From Anisodus tanguticus (lineage: Eukaryota; Streptophyta; Magnoliopsida; Solanales; Solanaceae): a stretch of 64,000 nt of DNA. Where the stretch lies: contig CM067551.1 in NCBI GenBank assembly GCA_034509755.1, forward strand, positions 12,272,501 to 12,336,500, read 5' to 3'. The notes under the pieces were generated by a model that was not told the origin of the DNA, did no database searches, and saw nothing but the letters and a program-made list of their open reading frames with translations. Position 1 is the stretch's first letter, and each line of letters begins with the position of its first letter. The position numbers and the translations under genes were made by a program. Of the stretch, positions 46,483-57,540 are shown one piece after another.

Positions 46483-47583
46483 TGTTGGAAATTTGCCTTT
46501 GGCGGGAGTTGCGTCCGACCAACTTTAACGGCTTAAACACTAGTATTCCGCATGTTGGAGAATCCGATTCTTCACACATGCATAATCTACTAAGTAAGTA
46601 GATGACCGTAGGGCCAAGGATCGTCAAATTTCATTGTGAAATGAAAGAGATATTGGTCCACAAAGTGAGGTATTTGAAGCATGGAAAAGTGTGGTATTGA
46701 GATCAATTCTCCCTCATCGGTGGAGGAAGAAAGAATTGTTTTGTTTATAAGTCTCAAAGTTGGCTTGGGGTTTGGGACCCCAAGGGGTATCCCATGTGTT
46801 TAAAGGAGGGAGGACCTAGATGTGCTTCGGTTCGAGGAAATCCCACACGCGCGCCGCCGCCGCCCGCCCTTCCCGTCCGGGTCCGGGTTCTCGGGTCGTG
46901 GGCTGTGCTTCTTCTGATATTATCTGTTTGGACCTGAATTCTTTCATATGTACAGTTTGGTCCCTGAAGTTTCAATATGTACAGTTTGGTCCCTGAAGTT
47001 TCAAGAAAGTCAGATTGGGCAGAGAACAGAACGTCAACCAACACTCAATTTCGCCATTTATTTTGGCTGAATTACTCTTCCTAAATGCCATCCGTTGCAC
47101 ATCAAATTCACCATTTATTTTGGTGAATTACTACCTCCATAATTGCCATTACTTGGCCGGTAATGACACTTATGTGGGCAGTTGGTAAGCCTCTCCTTCA
47201 ACTATATAAAGGACCCTTTGTCACCATTGTTGAACTACGAAAAACACACAAGCAAACACACATAAACAGAAACGAAATCAGTCTTCCTACTACCTTCCAG
47301 CATCATTTCATTACTCAAAATTCTTCACGGTAGCACTTGAGTTTCCTTTGCTCATTTGCTGTTTTATCTTGGGAGACAATTGTCCAGGACGTAGAAATGA
47401 TACATACTGGGCAATATTGTCTTAAAGACAGAGTGCAAACACTCGACTCAGCATATAAAAAACTGTTCCAGTTTATTCTTCAAGTTCTTTGTAATTTGAG
47501 TTTATTGTTCAATTATAATTTCAATTCTTGTAATACTTAGCAGTTACTTGTAATTTCCGTTTCCTGTATCTTTATAACCAACA
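46483..47583 (+). repeat. 3' LTR of copia copy C
   Basis: 1101 bp. It has a 29-bp tandem duplication (46946-46974 and 46975-47003) containing GTACAGTTTGGTCCCTGAAG, single in the 5' LTR. AATATTGTCTTAAA is at 47413-47426. Confidence 0.93.
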
Positions 47584-47588
47584 TGTTT

Positions 47589-47890
47589 AAGCAACTACTC
47601 AGAGTAGCCTTCATTTATATATAGAATTCGGGAAATAGTCATATTAAACGAAAAAGGGTGCTGTTGGAGCTCGTTGAGGGTCGTATTTCATTCAATTTCA
47701 CTCAAATTACTTGTATAGGTTCTTCAAATCCTTTCCAAGTCTTATTTTTATTTTTCTAAGAAAAATGTATCTTTTTGGGAGCCTCCTTTCTTTATAACTG
47801 TCTCTTTCAATTTGTTTGGCTAGCTGCAACTTGCCCTATTGAAGTACTAAATATTCGCTCGATCCCCTTACTAGGAAATTGGTTTGCCTT
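47589..47890. other. Intergenic, nothing recognised
   Basis: Short spacer between copia copy C and a SINE. Confidence 0.4.
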
Positions 47891-48143
47891 GACTCCGGGC
47901 ATAGCTGGATGGAAAATAAGTTGAACTTAAAATTCAACTGGAGGTTACAACGTGTGTTCGAACCTTGGTGGAAACAATTTGCTCTCTTCTGGGATAGAAC
48001 CTTGTAGGTGATATCAGTTGCTCTGTTCTCAAACCCTGATCATTCAGGCACATCCCACGACTTACTGATAGTAATGCTGAGGGACCGGGACTACTATATT
48101 CAGGAATAATATAGCGTAAGCCGAGAAGTTGGATATAAAAAAA
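47891..48143 (+). mobile_element. tRNA-type SINE
   Basis: Starts GACTCCGGGCATAGCTGGAT, with a box A-like TAGCTGGATGG and a box B-like GTGTTCGAACC, and ends in a poly-A tract near 48138-48143. A flanking duplication of about 15 bp (AAATTGGTTTGCCTT, 47876-47890; AAATTAGTTTGCCTT, 48144-48158) has one mismatch. Homologous to 58249-58509. Confidence 0.85.
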
Positions 48144-48158
48144 AAATTAGTTTGCCTT

Positions 48159-48899
48159 TTCCAATAAGTAATGGTGCCGGAAAGAGGGAAGTAGGGCTCC
48201 TATTGACTAAAAAACTATGACAAATTGATCACTTTTGATTAGACAGATCCATTCCAACTTTCAAGAAAAACACACATATATATACATATTACATTAAAGT
48301 GTGGAAACAACATTGTCACCATCAATCTAATATGCAAGAGCTCGAATAAGTCAATTGGTCACTTTTGAAACTTTTGTGAATCCTGTTTAGTTCTTAGCTT
48401 CAAAATGTAAATGAATGATTATATATCCTTTCTTCTATTGATTTTAAAAGGTAACGCCAATAACCCCCTCCTTGATCTTGTAGTAATTTTTTGTTTATTT
48501 GTTTTCAATACAGGGGTGGGTTCAGAGTCTACCCCCCCCCCCCCCTCTTTCCCCAATTAGATAGGTTCATAAAAAGTAATTTAAAAAAAGGGAAACTAAA
48601 AGAGAGTGACTACAAGAGTCTATGACATTATATATAATTTATTATTACAATGCTTAAGAAACATTAAGGACTTGTATTGAGAAAAGCAGTCTTTATTGAG
48701 CATGTTAGATAAAAGATGCTCAATTGACTACATTCTAAGTCCTCAAACATTGAGAAAACCAAACTACCAATATGAACTTTCTACATGGTGGATTGTAGTT
48801 TTACCAGCATATTGATTGACGTGGGTCTGAACTAGTCATGCTAATAGATTTCGAATATCAAATATCTAAAGCAAGATTATTTTTTACAACGTATACATG
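48159..48899. other. Intergenic with poly-C tract
   Basis: A run of 14 or more C at about 48533-48546 lies in otherwise AT-rich sequence. No gene recognised. Likely includes the 3' flank of the glutaredoxin pseudogene. Confidence 0.45.
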
Positions 48900-50235
48900 C
48901 TATAACCAAAGAGCTTTAGCTTTCTTGAGCACAGGAATAAGCTCTCCTTCTAAATGGAGACTCATGATCTCATTAGCGCCACCAATTAATTCTTATCCAA
49001 TGAACACTGCTGGCACGCTCTTTCCACTTGTAGGTCATTGGGAAGTTCATCAAGTTCATATACAGTTAAGTTAGTGTTGGAAATTTGCTATTGGCGGGAG
49101 TTGCGTCCGACCAACTTTAATGGCTTAAACACTAGTGTTCCGCATGTTGGAGAATCCGGTTCTTCACACGTGCACAATCTACTAAGTAAGTAGATAACCG
49201 TAGGGCCAAGGATCGTCAAATTTCATTGAGAAATGAAAGAGATATTGGTCCACGAAGTGAGGTGTTTGAAGCATGGAAAAATGTGGTATTGAGATCAATT
49301 CTCCCTCATCGGTGGAGGAAGAAAGAATTGTTTTGTTTATAAGTCTCAAGGTTGGCTTGGGGTTTGGGACCCTAAGGGGTATCCCATGTGTTTAAAGGAG
49401 GGAGGACCTAGATGTGCTTCGGTTCGAGAAAAGCCCACATGCGCGCCGCCCACCCATCCCGTCCGGTCCGAGTCTCGGGTCGTGGGTCGTGGGTCAAATT
49501 CGGCAGAGAACTTTGCTATATGTACAGTTTGGTCCTTGAAGTTTCAAGAAAGTCAAATTCGGCAGAGAACTTTGTGGTTTCTGGAACGTCAACCAACACT
49601 CAATTTAACCATTTATTTTGGCTGAATTAATCTTCCTAAATGCCAATCCGTTGCACACACATCAATTCACCATTTATTTTGGTGAATTACTACTTCCATA
49701 ATTACCATTACTTGGCCAGTAATGACACTTATGTGGGCAGTTGGTAAGCCTCTCCTTCAACTATATAAAGAACCCTTTGGCCAGTTTGTTGAGACACACA
49801 TAACACAAAAACAGAAATGAAATCAGTTCTTCCTACTACCTTCTAGCATCATTTCATTACGAAAAATTCTTCACGGTAGCACTTGAATTTCCTTTGCTCA
49901 TTTGTTGTTTTATCTTGGGAGACAATTGTCCAGGACGTAGAAAGGATACATACGGGACAATATTGTCTTAAAGACAGAGTGCAAACACTCGACTCAACAT
50001 ACCAAGTTTATTGCAATTCCAATTTCTTGTAATTCCAGTTTATTGTTCAAGTTAATTGTAATTTCAGTTGCTTGTAATACTTAGCAGTTATATATTTCCG
50101 TTTCCTGCAACCTTGTATCCAACAGTTAGCACCAAAACTTGATATGAATGTCTTAATTTTATGTCACATGCAACACTTACTTTTACTGAACATTACCACT
50201 GGCTTTTCTGCTACCAATTTCTTCACAGATTCCAA
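48900..50235 (-). pseudogene. CC-type (ROXY) glutaredoxin, split by a solo LTR
   Basis: On the minus strand, the N-terminal part (50235 to 50125) reads ESVKKLVAEKPVVMFSKSKC followed by a second C, M and a stop: the CCM active site typical of plant CC-type glutaredoxins, with a TGA (50166-50164) where C/S is expected. After skipping the solo LTR and one GTTAG copy, the frame rejoins FGAN|LTVYELDELPNDLQVER. It then loses about ten codons with a frameshift before VPAVFIG. A TAA follows, then [14 protein letters not shown] and the C-terminal KKAKALWL with its natural stop at 48902-48900. No start codon is preserved. Family enzymes use glutathione and bind TGA factors in development; this copy is dead. 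Confidence 0.87.
49075..50124 (+). mobile_element. Solo LTR of the copia C/B family
   Basis: 1050 bp, TGTTGGAAATTTGC...CCAACA, flanked by an exact GTTAG duplication (49070-49074, 50125-50129). It carries the AATATTGTCTTAAAG segment near 49958-49972 and a 59-bp tandem repeat beginning GTCAAATTCGGCAGAGAAC (49493 and 49552). It arose by recombination between the two LTRs of a former element inserted in the glutaredoxin gene. Confidence 0.95.
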
Positions 50236-50364
50236 TTTTTTTGTGGAAAATTGATGAATACAATAAGAGGAAGAGTGATATATACTTGATGATGTGAGTT
50301 GATCAGTTGTTGAAGTGATGATGAATTTGAAACCTCACATTCAAGCTATTTATATCGTAAAGAA

Positions 50365-50667
50365 TGGATCTTGGGCCTAACTCAACTCCAAAAGCTAGCT
50401 TGTAGAGTGAGTATTGTCCAAGTTCATATAAGGAGTCTATGTTCCCATTCCATATCTGATGTGAGACTCTTAACACTCCCCGCACGCCCAGACCTTGTTA
50501 ACTGTAGCGTGAATAATATTTTTTGGAGGCCTAACATCGGTGAACAAAGAATTGAAATGGGTCTGGCTCTAACTCAACCCCAAAAGCTAGCTTGTAGAGT
50601 GAGGATTGTCCAAGTTCATATAAAGAGTCCATGTTCCCATTCCATATCCGATGTGAGACTCTTAACA
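50365..50667. mobile_element. TRIM-like element with 110-bp direct repeats
   Basis: Direct repeats 50365-50475 and 50558-50667 share AACTCAAC(T/C)CCAAAAGCTAG and end GATGTGAGACTCTTAACA; each begins TG and ends CA. The roughly 80-bp middle is non-coding. Size and form suggest a terminal-repeat retrotransposon in miniature. No exact flanking duplication and no clear primer site were found, so orientation is undecided. Confidence 0.6.
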
Positions 50668-50799
50668 TTTATACTAATAGTGATAGTGACTAGTGTAGAT
50701 TCAATATGCTTCATTTATAACCCAGAAATTAGTTAATTAAAAGAAAGAGAAAGGAAAGAATAATTTCTAAGTTTTCAGATAAGGCGTTGACACTGTTAC

Positions 50800-51024
50800 T
50801 AAGGGAATTTGATTCCTTGAGTGATTTCATTCTAATGGTAAAATATATATACAAAGATATCCTAATAGAATTAAGGAAGACCTATTTAATTAGCCTAAAT
50901 TAGATGATACTAATTTACAATAATCATAAATAATGTGATTACAATCCTAAATTAAGATATTACAATATTCATGATTAATGATGATTTGAGATAATTATGG
51001 GATAATCCCATAATTATCTCAACA
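50800..51024 (-). repeat. 3' LTR of the short-LTR copia element
   Basis: 225 bp. Its element-start end is a near-perfect palindrome: arms 50986-51003 and 51005-51022 around one base. The opposite end has TAAGGG where its partner has TGAGGG. Confidence 0.88.
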
Positions 51025-51676
51025 CCACAGTCTTAGCGGGAGGTTCTCGTATGCTAGGACTGCCCCTAAAATCATCAAATAGTATGAGCGGAAGACCTTT
51101 AGTGAAAATATCGGCAATCTGATAACGGAACGGTACATGGAGAACACAGACTTGTCCACATGCAACCTTTTCTCGGATAAATAATATATCCATTTCGATG
51201 TGTTTTGTGCGTTGATGCTGAACATGATTACCGGATAAGTATATCGCACTCACATTATCACAATAAACCACAGTTGCTTTTTCAATTGGATAATGGAGCT
51301 CTAAGAGAATATTACGGAGCCAACATGATTCAGCAATCACATTGGCTACCACTCGGTATTCTGCTTCAGCGCTCGACCGAGACAGTGTTGGCTGTCGTTT
51401 GGATGACCATGAAATCATATTATCTCCCAAAAACACACAATAACTAGATGTGGAACGTCGTGTGTTTGGGTAGCCACCCTAATCCACATTTGTATAAGAT
51501 GATAGATTCGATATGGATGACTTATACAAATGCAGTCCAAAATGAAGAGTACCCTTGATGTACCGCATAATCCTCTTCAGAGCCCCCATATGTTCCTCTT
51601 TCGGATCACACATATGTAAAGACACTTGCTGAACTGCATAAGAGATATCAGGTCTCATGAAAGTGAGGTACTGCAA
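51014..51676 (-). pseudogene. Copia RNase H (short-LTR element)
   Basis: Frames 51676-51479 (YLTFMRPDISYAVQQVS, ALKRIMRYIKGTLHFGL) and 51436-51014 (MISWSSKRQPTLSRSSAEAE, KHIEMDILFIREKV, DIFTKGLP) are the end of RT and RNase H. A stop/frameshift near 51440-51480 separates them. Confidence 0.88.
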
Positions 51677-51712
51677 GGCCCCTACTAGACTGCGATAGTG
51701 TGTCGGATCACT

Positions 51713-52724
51713 TTATGGAGTCCCTGTAACGGTACTCAATTTGGCTTTTGTATCCACCGGAGTATGTGATGGATTGCAGGAGGACATACCGACTTTGTCA
51801 ATGATCTCCTCGGCGTATTTCTTTTGACTTAGAAACAGACCACCTGCATATTGAGTTACAACAATGCCCAAAAAATAATTTAAATGACCTAAATCCTTCA
51901 TCGCAAATTCTGTTGCGAGAAGGGATATAATAGACTGACGAAGTGATGTAGATGAGGCAGTGAGGATGGTGTCATCTACATATAAAAGGATATACGCCAT
52001 GTCACTTCCCTTCATATAAATGAATAATGACTTATCAGACTTGCTGTGTGAGAAACCAAGTGTGGATACAAAACCTGCAAACCTATTATACCATGGCCAT
52101 AGAGCCTGTTTTAAACCACATAAGGACTTTTTTAGTAGGCAAACATAATCCGGATGTTTAGAGTCTCGGAAACCCAATGGTTGGTGCATGTAAACTGTCT
52201 CCTGCAGATGGCCATGTAAGAATGCATTTTTGACATCTAACTGATGAATGGTCCAGGATTTTGACAATGTTAGGCTAAGAATAGTCCTGATAGTTGCTAG
52301 CTTAACCACCGGATTGAAAGTTTCACCACAATCCACTCCAACTTGCTGAGACCTGTCATCACCAATAAAACGAGTTTTGTATCTCGCAAAAGAGCCATCA
52401 AAATTCTTTTTATGGAAGAAAATCAACATAGACTGAATTATGTTCACATTTATCTAGACGGGGCACTAATTCCCACGTCTTATTTTTAATAAGAGCATTA
52501 ATTTCGTCTAACATGTCAGCTTTCCAATTCGGGTCTGATAGGGCTGCTTTGAGATATTTTGGTAGAGGTGATGGTTGGACCAAATATAGTAAGTTAAAAT
52601 GACGTTTGAGCAAAAAACTCCCATGCATGGCACGGGTTTCAATGGTCCGAGGTTGTGCTATCATCGGTTGGGTATTAGGGGTCTCGGGTATGGCATTGTG
52701 CCGAGATGTGGTATTTTGGCCCAA
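51713..52724 (-). pseudogene. Copia reverse transcriptase (short-LTR element)
   Basis: 52724-52410 holds the linker and DPNWKADMLDEINALIKNKT. 52447-51713 holds FARYKTRFIGDDRSQQVGVD, LDVKNAFLHGHLQETVYMHQ, the catalytic YILLYVDDTILTAS, and LGHLNYFLGIVV. One frameshift separates the two frames near 52440 and a stop precedes the RNase H part. Confidence 0.88.
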
Positions 52725-52959
52725 GTTAGAAAGCGGGTGAAATGGGGTTGTCGTTGGGTTATTGGGCTGGGATGATGTACATGGTAGTGGGCTGGATTGG
52801 TTTATGGGTGAGAGAGCAGTGGGCTATGTCACTTGGGCCTGGCTTTCACTGAAAATGGATTGGGCCGAGACCATCGGTAAAAAGGTTGTGGCCTTCGAAC
52901 CGTGGACTGGTCCAGTCTCATTTTGTGGTTGGGCCAAGATATTTTGGGGGTTTTAATTT

Positions 52960-53340
52960 GGAGAAATCATCCAATTTAATATTAGTAAATTGGTGTTCAA
53001 GATATACAACCTTAGAAAGTTTGTTATCTTAAAATATATTTTGTAAACGTCCCCACACCTGTTGAGCCGTAGAGTTCGGCTCTAGTATGGTATGTAAAAG
53101 ATCGTTTGATATAGTGCCATAAATTCATTGAAGGACTATAGCATCTAAATGGGACCATAGCTTTTTTTCCACTGCATGGGTGTCCGATGATGACTCGGAA
53201 GGGATGATATGGTCTATTACCTCATAAGTCCGACAATGAATTTTGAACAATTCCGCCCAAGAGGTGTATTGTCCTTTTTTCCATTTCAACTGTTATTGAT
53301 ATAAAGTTCTTGATGTTATTGACGGCAGGAGCAGGATGGA
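52960..53340 (-). pseudogene. Copia gag N-terminal remnant (short-LTR element)
   Basis: In the minus-strand frames one reads SWAELFKIHCRTYEVIDHII, LEPNSTAQQVWGRLQNIF and LEHQFTNIKLDDF, homologous to the gag start at 63650-64000. It is fused downstream to a proline-rich linker leading to RT, marking the internal deletion. A TGA and a frame stop are present. Confidence 0.75.
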
Positions 53341-53652
53341 AGTTTTGTTTTTCGGCCTTAGTTTCTCCACGCTACAAACAAAACAAGACCAAAAAGAAGA
53401 AGAGAATAGTGTTTTGTGTTTGGTGTAATTAATTTGGAGAACCCTAAGTGTCGACTAGGGTTTGTAAAAAGAGAGAAAGGGAAAAAATGAGGGCCGACGG
53501 GTGGGGGGTGGTATAGTTTAAGGTTTGGGTTGAAGTGGTTTAGTATTAGGGTTTGTAGAAAACTCTAGGGTTTTGTTAAAGTGTGGCTGAGAAAACAAGG
53601 AAAATTTCGGCTAAGGGAGGAGAGGGAAAAGTATTTAGGGCAATTTTTTTTT

Positions 53653-53666
53653 GGCTCCTGATACCA
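53653..53666 (-). promoter_or_regulatory. tRNA-Met type primer-binding site
   Basis: Minus strand TGGTATCAGGAGCC, directly abutting the 5' LTR at 53667. One inserted G relative to the standard TGGTATCAGAGC. Confidence 0.85.
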
Positions 53667-53891
53667 TGAGGGAAATTGATTCCTCGAGTGATTTCATTCC
53701 AATGGTAAAATATATATACAAAGGTATCTTAATGGAATTAAGGAAGACCTATCTAATTAGTCTAAATTAGATGATACTAATTTACAATCATCCTAAATAA
53801 TGTGATTACAATCCTAAATTAAGATATTACAATATTCATGATTAATGATGATTTGAGATAATTATGGGATTGCCCCATAATTATCTTAACA
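53667..53891 (-). repeat. 5' LTR of the short-LTR copia element
   Basis: 225 bp, aligned with 50800-51024 and highly similar. The terminal palindrome is weakened by two or three changes (about 53853-53889). Confidence 0.9.
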
Positions 53892-53964
53892 ATTACATGT
53901 ACTATGGCACTCGAGGTTCTTGTTATTGTCTTAAGGTGTCCATGAAAATGCAATCTCTTTAAAG

Positions 53965-56900
53965 TAGGGCTGTCCAGTGGCCGAGTCGGCTCGATCCCGA
54001 CCTGGCTCGTCCCGATCCCCCAAAATAATAATAAAAAATTGCTGAGGTCGGGGTTCGAACTCGGGACGGGGCCTGGGTTCGTCCCGCCAGTCCCGATCCC
54101 GATCCGACTCGCCTCATCCTGACCCCATCCCGTCCCAATCTGTCTCCCTTTTCAAAAATAACCGTTGCAACAACGACCAAATTTCAATTTTGGCCGTTGT
54201 GCAACGGTTATAACGGCCATTTTTGGCTCCCCTACCCCATAAACCCCCTACCCCCTTAATATTTATTTTTAACCTCTAAGTTAATATATTTATACTTTAG
54301 CCCTATTTCTCAACTATAAATAACTCATTTTCCTCTTCATTTTTCTCACAAATCTTCCTACCATCTCTCTAATCTCTAAGTTTATCTCTCTACAATTTTA
54401 CAAATCTTCCTACTATTAAATATTATATCAAAGTTAAAAAAATTGAGAGTGAAGTTGGCAACTAGCTTTAGGATCATCCATCGAGCATAGTTTCAATTTT
54501 CAACCTCGATTACACATCGACGTTTGGTACCTTCGTTCCTTCTTTAAATTATTATTGTTACTTAATTTTAATTATCGCACTTAATTTTATTTACTTTTAT
54601 TATTTATTTGCATAATTATAATGGAAGGATTGAAACATATGATTAGGGGTAAGGGTAAAAGTGCTTCTTCTAGTAGGGGTAACAAGGGTAAGGGTGCTTC
54701 TTCTAGTAGGGGTAACAAGGGTAAGGGTACTTCTTCTAGTAATCCTATTCCTAGTCCTGATGATTTGATTGATTTCAATCATAGTGATGAAACTATTTTT
54801 TAATGATATACCATTAGATGTTGAAGTAGATGAACCACACTTTAATTTAGATGAAAATACAGATGACACACCCACTAGTGCACCTCAACCCCAGGCTCAG
54901 TCTGAGTCTCAGCCAGAAACTGCAACTGCAATGCCTCCTATTCCCCCTAGTATGAATTGAGGCCCCACAAAATGAAAATTAAAAATCAGATGCATGACAT
55001 TTTTTTTTATAGAGACGAAGAGAATCAACTAGCTAGATGTAAAATTTGTAGAAATGTTTATAAATTTAAAACCGAAAAAGGTCAAGGTAGGACGGGAGGT
55101 TTACTGAGACATGTACAAGGTGAGCACATAGCTAGGTGGAATCAATACCTGGCTAAAAAATCGGGTGTGCCAATGCCATCTGAGTCGGGACAAAGTTCTC
55201 ATAGTGTCTCCGACCCAGTATATGGTCAAATTAACCCGACGACGGGTAGAATTTTTGGTCCTAAATATGATTAAAATAAAGATAGGGAAAATATGGCAAA
55301 ATTAATAGCGGTGGAGGGTTTGCCTTTTTCATTTCCTTCCTCTCCTGATTTTATTCATTAGATACGAGAAACATATAAACATGCTTTTAATAGTTTTCCT
55401 AGATCAACTGTTAGAAGAGATGTTTTTATATTTGCAAGTGAATATCAACAGTATTTACGTTATGCACTGTATCATTTTAATGGCAAAATGACTATCACTT
55501 CTAACATAGGCCGTAGTACTAACAGTAATGATTATTTAATGGTAACATGCCATTGGATAGATCAAAATTGGTTTATGCAAAAACGTATTTTAGCATATAG
55601 ATATATAGATGATAGGCACACTGAAAGTTTTATTGCAGATAATATTAATGAAATTTGTGATTACTATGGAATAAATGATAAAATTATGACTATTACATTA
55701 GATAATGCTTCTTCTAATGATTATGTTTTAAGACTTTTAAAACTTAATTAACTCCATCTTTTCCTGATCATTTTCATATAAGATGTGCGCGCCATATTTA
55801 TAACTTAGTTGTAAAGGATAGCTTAAATCTTTTGAACTTAATGAATTTTTAGAGAAATTTTATCAAGCTACTAAAGAATTTTCTGGTATTTATTATCCTA
55901 CTATTTCAAATATGTTATTTTATATAGCTCTAATATTTTTGTTATTTAATGAATATATACAAAAACCAAACTTATAAGGCATCTATTGAAAAAATGTTTT
56001 AAAATACTTTTTTCCTATCCCCACTATTTATATTGTTGGTGTTGTATTAAATCCAACTATTAAAGTAGGCGGTTGTAAAACACTAATAGAAACGATTTAT
56101 GATTGTATAGAAGTACTTCCAACAGACCCAACTGAAGAACCAACTCATAAACCAACTAAAGAAGAAGTTACGTCTAGCATACACACCGAATGCAAAAAAA
56201 AATATATGTATTACCAACAACAAAGTGCAAATAATCAACCGGCTTCTGTACCATCTTCTACTAATTCGCTGCAACCTTATAAAAAATAGCGGTTTCTGCT
56301 GCTAGTATTCAAGGCCTTAGAAATAAAATGTGTAGTCATTCAACTTCTTCACAAGTTTGCGAATTTGATGTTTATGTTTTGTAGGGTATTGTACCGTACG
56401 AATTAATTGTCAATGATGAATGACAAGAAGACTTGCTGAAATACTGGAGGGAGAATGAGAAGACATTTCCGACGCTAACAAAGATTCAAGCATTATCAAC
56501 AGTGTCTGAAAGCGCCTTTTCCGCGTGAAGATTTCTAATTGGAGAGCACATACATTCATTGGCGGGAGACACATTGGAGATTGCAGTTCTATTCATAGAC
56601 TGGATTCGTACGGAGCGTAGAAGGTGCGTCTAACCAGAGACCAACGAAGAAGAAGACTACAACTACAACGAAATCTTGTCCGAGGGAGCAGGAAGCGACG
56701 TAGAAGAATTTGACAAACAAATTCCAATTCCAACAGAAGATCCTCAAGACATTATGAGGAAATTCGAAAGAGTATGGTTGAATATGTAATTTTTTTAATT
56801 GCAATTTTACTATGTCATTTGCAACTTTTGAACAACACCACAAAGTTGCAATTTTAAAATTGTATTACAAAAAAAATAATCATATTTCTATTAAATAATA

Positions 56901-57130
56901 TAAGAGACACAAAAATAGCATTGGGATATTTTTATTGCACTATCTTATTCAATTATTAAAGTGTTTATATTTATTATTTTTTAAATTAAGTGAAAAAAAC
57001 CCGAGTCCCGACCCGACCCCGTTCCGGCGGGATGTGGGACGGGACGGGACCTCCCACCGTCCCGCCGGAACCCGAGTTCCGACCCTCCCCCATCCCGTCG
57101 GGACCCGCCCCGCCCCGTTGGACAGCCTTA
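53965..57130 (+). mobile_element. hAT DNA transposon, about 3.17 kb
   Basis: An exact 8-bp duplication, CTTTAAAG, at 53957-53964 and 57131-57138. Terminal inverted repeats TAGGGCTGTCC and TAAGGCTGTCC (10 of 11). Both subterminal regions are GC-rich with repeated TCCCGATCCC-type (left) and GGGACGGGAC-type (right) motifs, in contrast to the AT-rich interior. It contains a decayed RICESLEEPER-like transposase. Confidence 0.95.
54621..56633 (+). pseudogene. hAT transposase (RICESLEEPER-like), decayed
   Basis: 54621-54803 begins MEGLKHMIRGKGKSASSSRG with a repeated GNKGKGASSSR motif. The next frame (54769-54960) is acidic and Gln-rich. 54957-55274 contains a BED zinc finger (ARCKICRNVYKF then LLRHVQGEH). 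55488-55751 holds the RNase H-like core part (NDYLMVTCHWIDQNW, DKIMTITLDNASSNDYVLR). 56427-56633 holds the dimerisation end (LLKYWRENEKTF, LSTVSESAFSA, WIRTERRR). The order is that of plant BED-type hAT transposases. Stops at 54801, 54958, 55272, about 55360 and 55749, plus a missing middle, inactivate it. Confidence 0.87.
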
Positions 57131-57138
57131 CTTTAAAG

Positions 57139-57470
57139 TATCGAGGTTAGTATGTGGACTTTGAACTTTGTTACATGTCCTACATATTTGTTTAATTTCC
57201 AATTATAAATATGTTATATGGTAAAAAGTTTAACTTCTATGCACTTAGCCGGATGTCGCTAAAGGTATGAAAGCAACAACGAAGTCTGAATTTAAATTTT
57301 ATAGGTTCTAAAATTTACAACAATGATTTCAAGTACTAATAATTGGGTTCTAAATTTAAAATTTGTAGTAGGATTCCGCCAAACTCGTGAATTGTCTTCT
57401 AGTTTCATGCATGTACCGAAGGGGGTTTAATTGAATCCCTTTAGTTCAGAGATTACATTGTGCAAGTAAA

Positions 57471-57540
<70 letters not shown>

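Larger units (their letters stand above)
41978..47583 (+). mobile_element. Ty1/copia retrotransposon, copy C (internally deleted)
   Basis: LTRs 41978-43051 and 46483-47583. Exact 5-bp duplication TGTTT at 41973-41977 and 47584-47588. Gag, protease, integrase and the first part of RT are recognisable. The rest of RT (including YVDD) and RNase H are absent: the sequence jumps from DVKT in RT into the 3' noncoding region at about 46015-46020. Several nonsense changes of C-to-T or G-to-A type are also present. Confidence 0.95.
50800..53891 (-). mobile_element. Short-LTR copia element, internally deleted
   Basis: LTRs 50800-51024 and 53667-53891 (225 bp each). PBS 53653-53666 on the minus strand reads TGGTATCAGGAGCC (tRNA-iMet type). 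Flanks GTTAC and ATTAC differ at one position. The interior keeps part of gag, then RT and RNase H; the gag C-terminus, protease and integrase are missing. Same family as the element starting at 62999. Confidence 0.9.

Noticed and set aside
52762..52956. Plus-strand frame rich in W and G
   Set aside because: Antisense to the proline/asparagine-rich linker of the short-LTR copia element.
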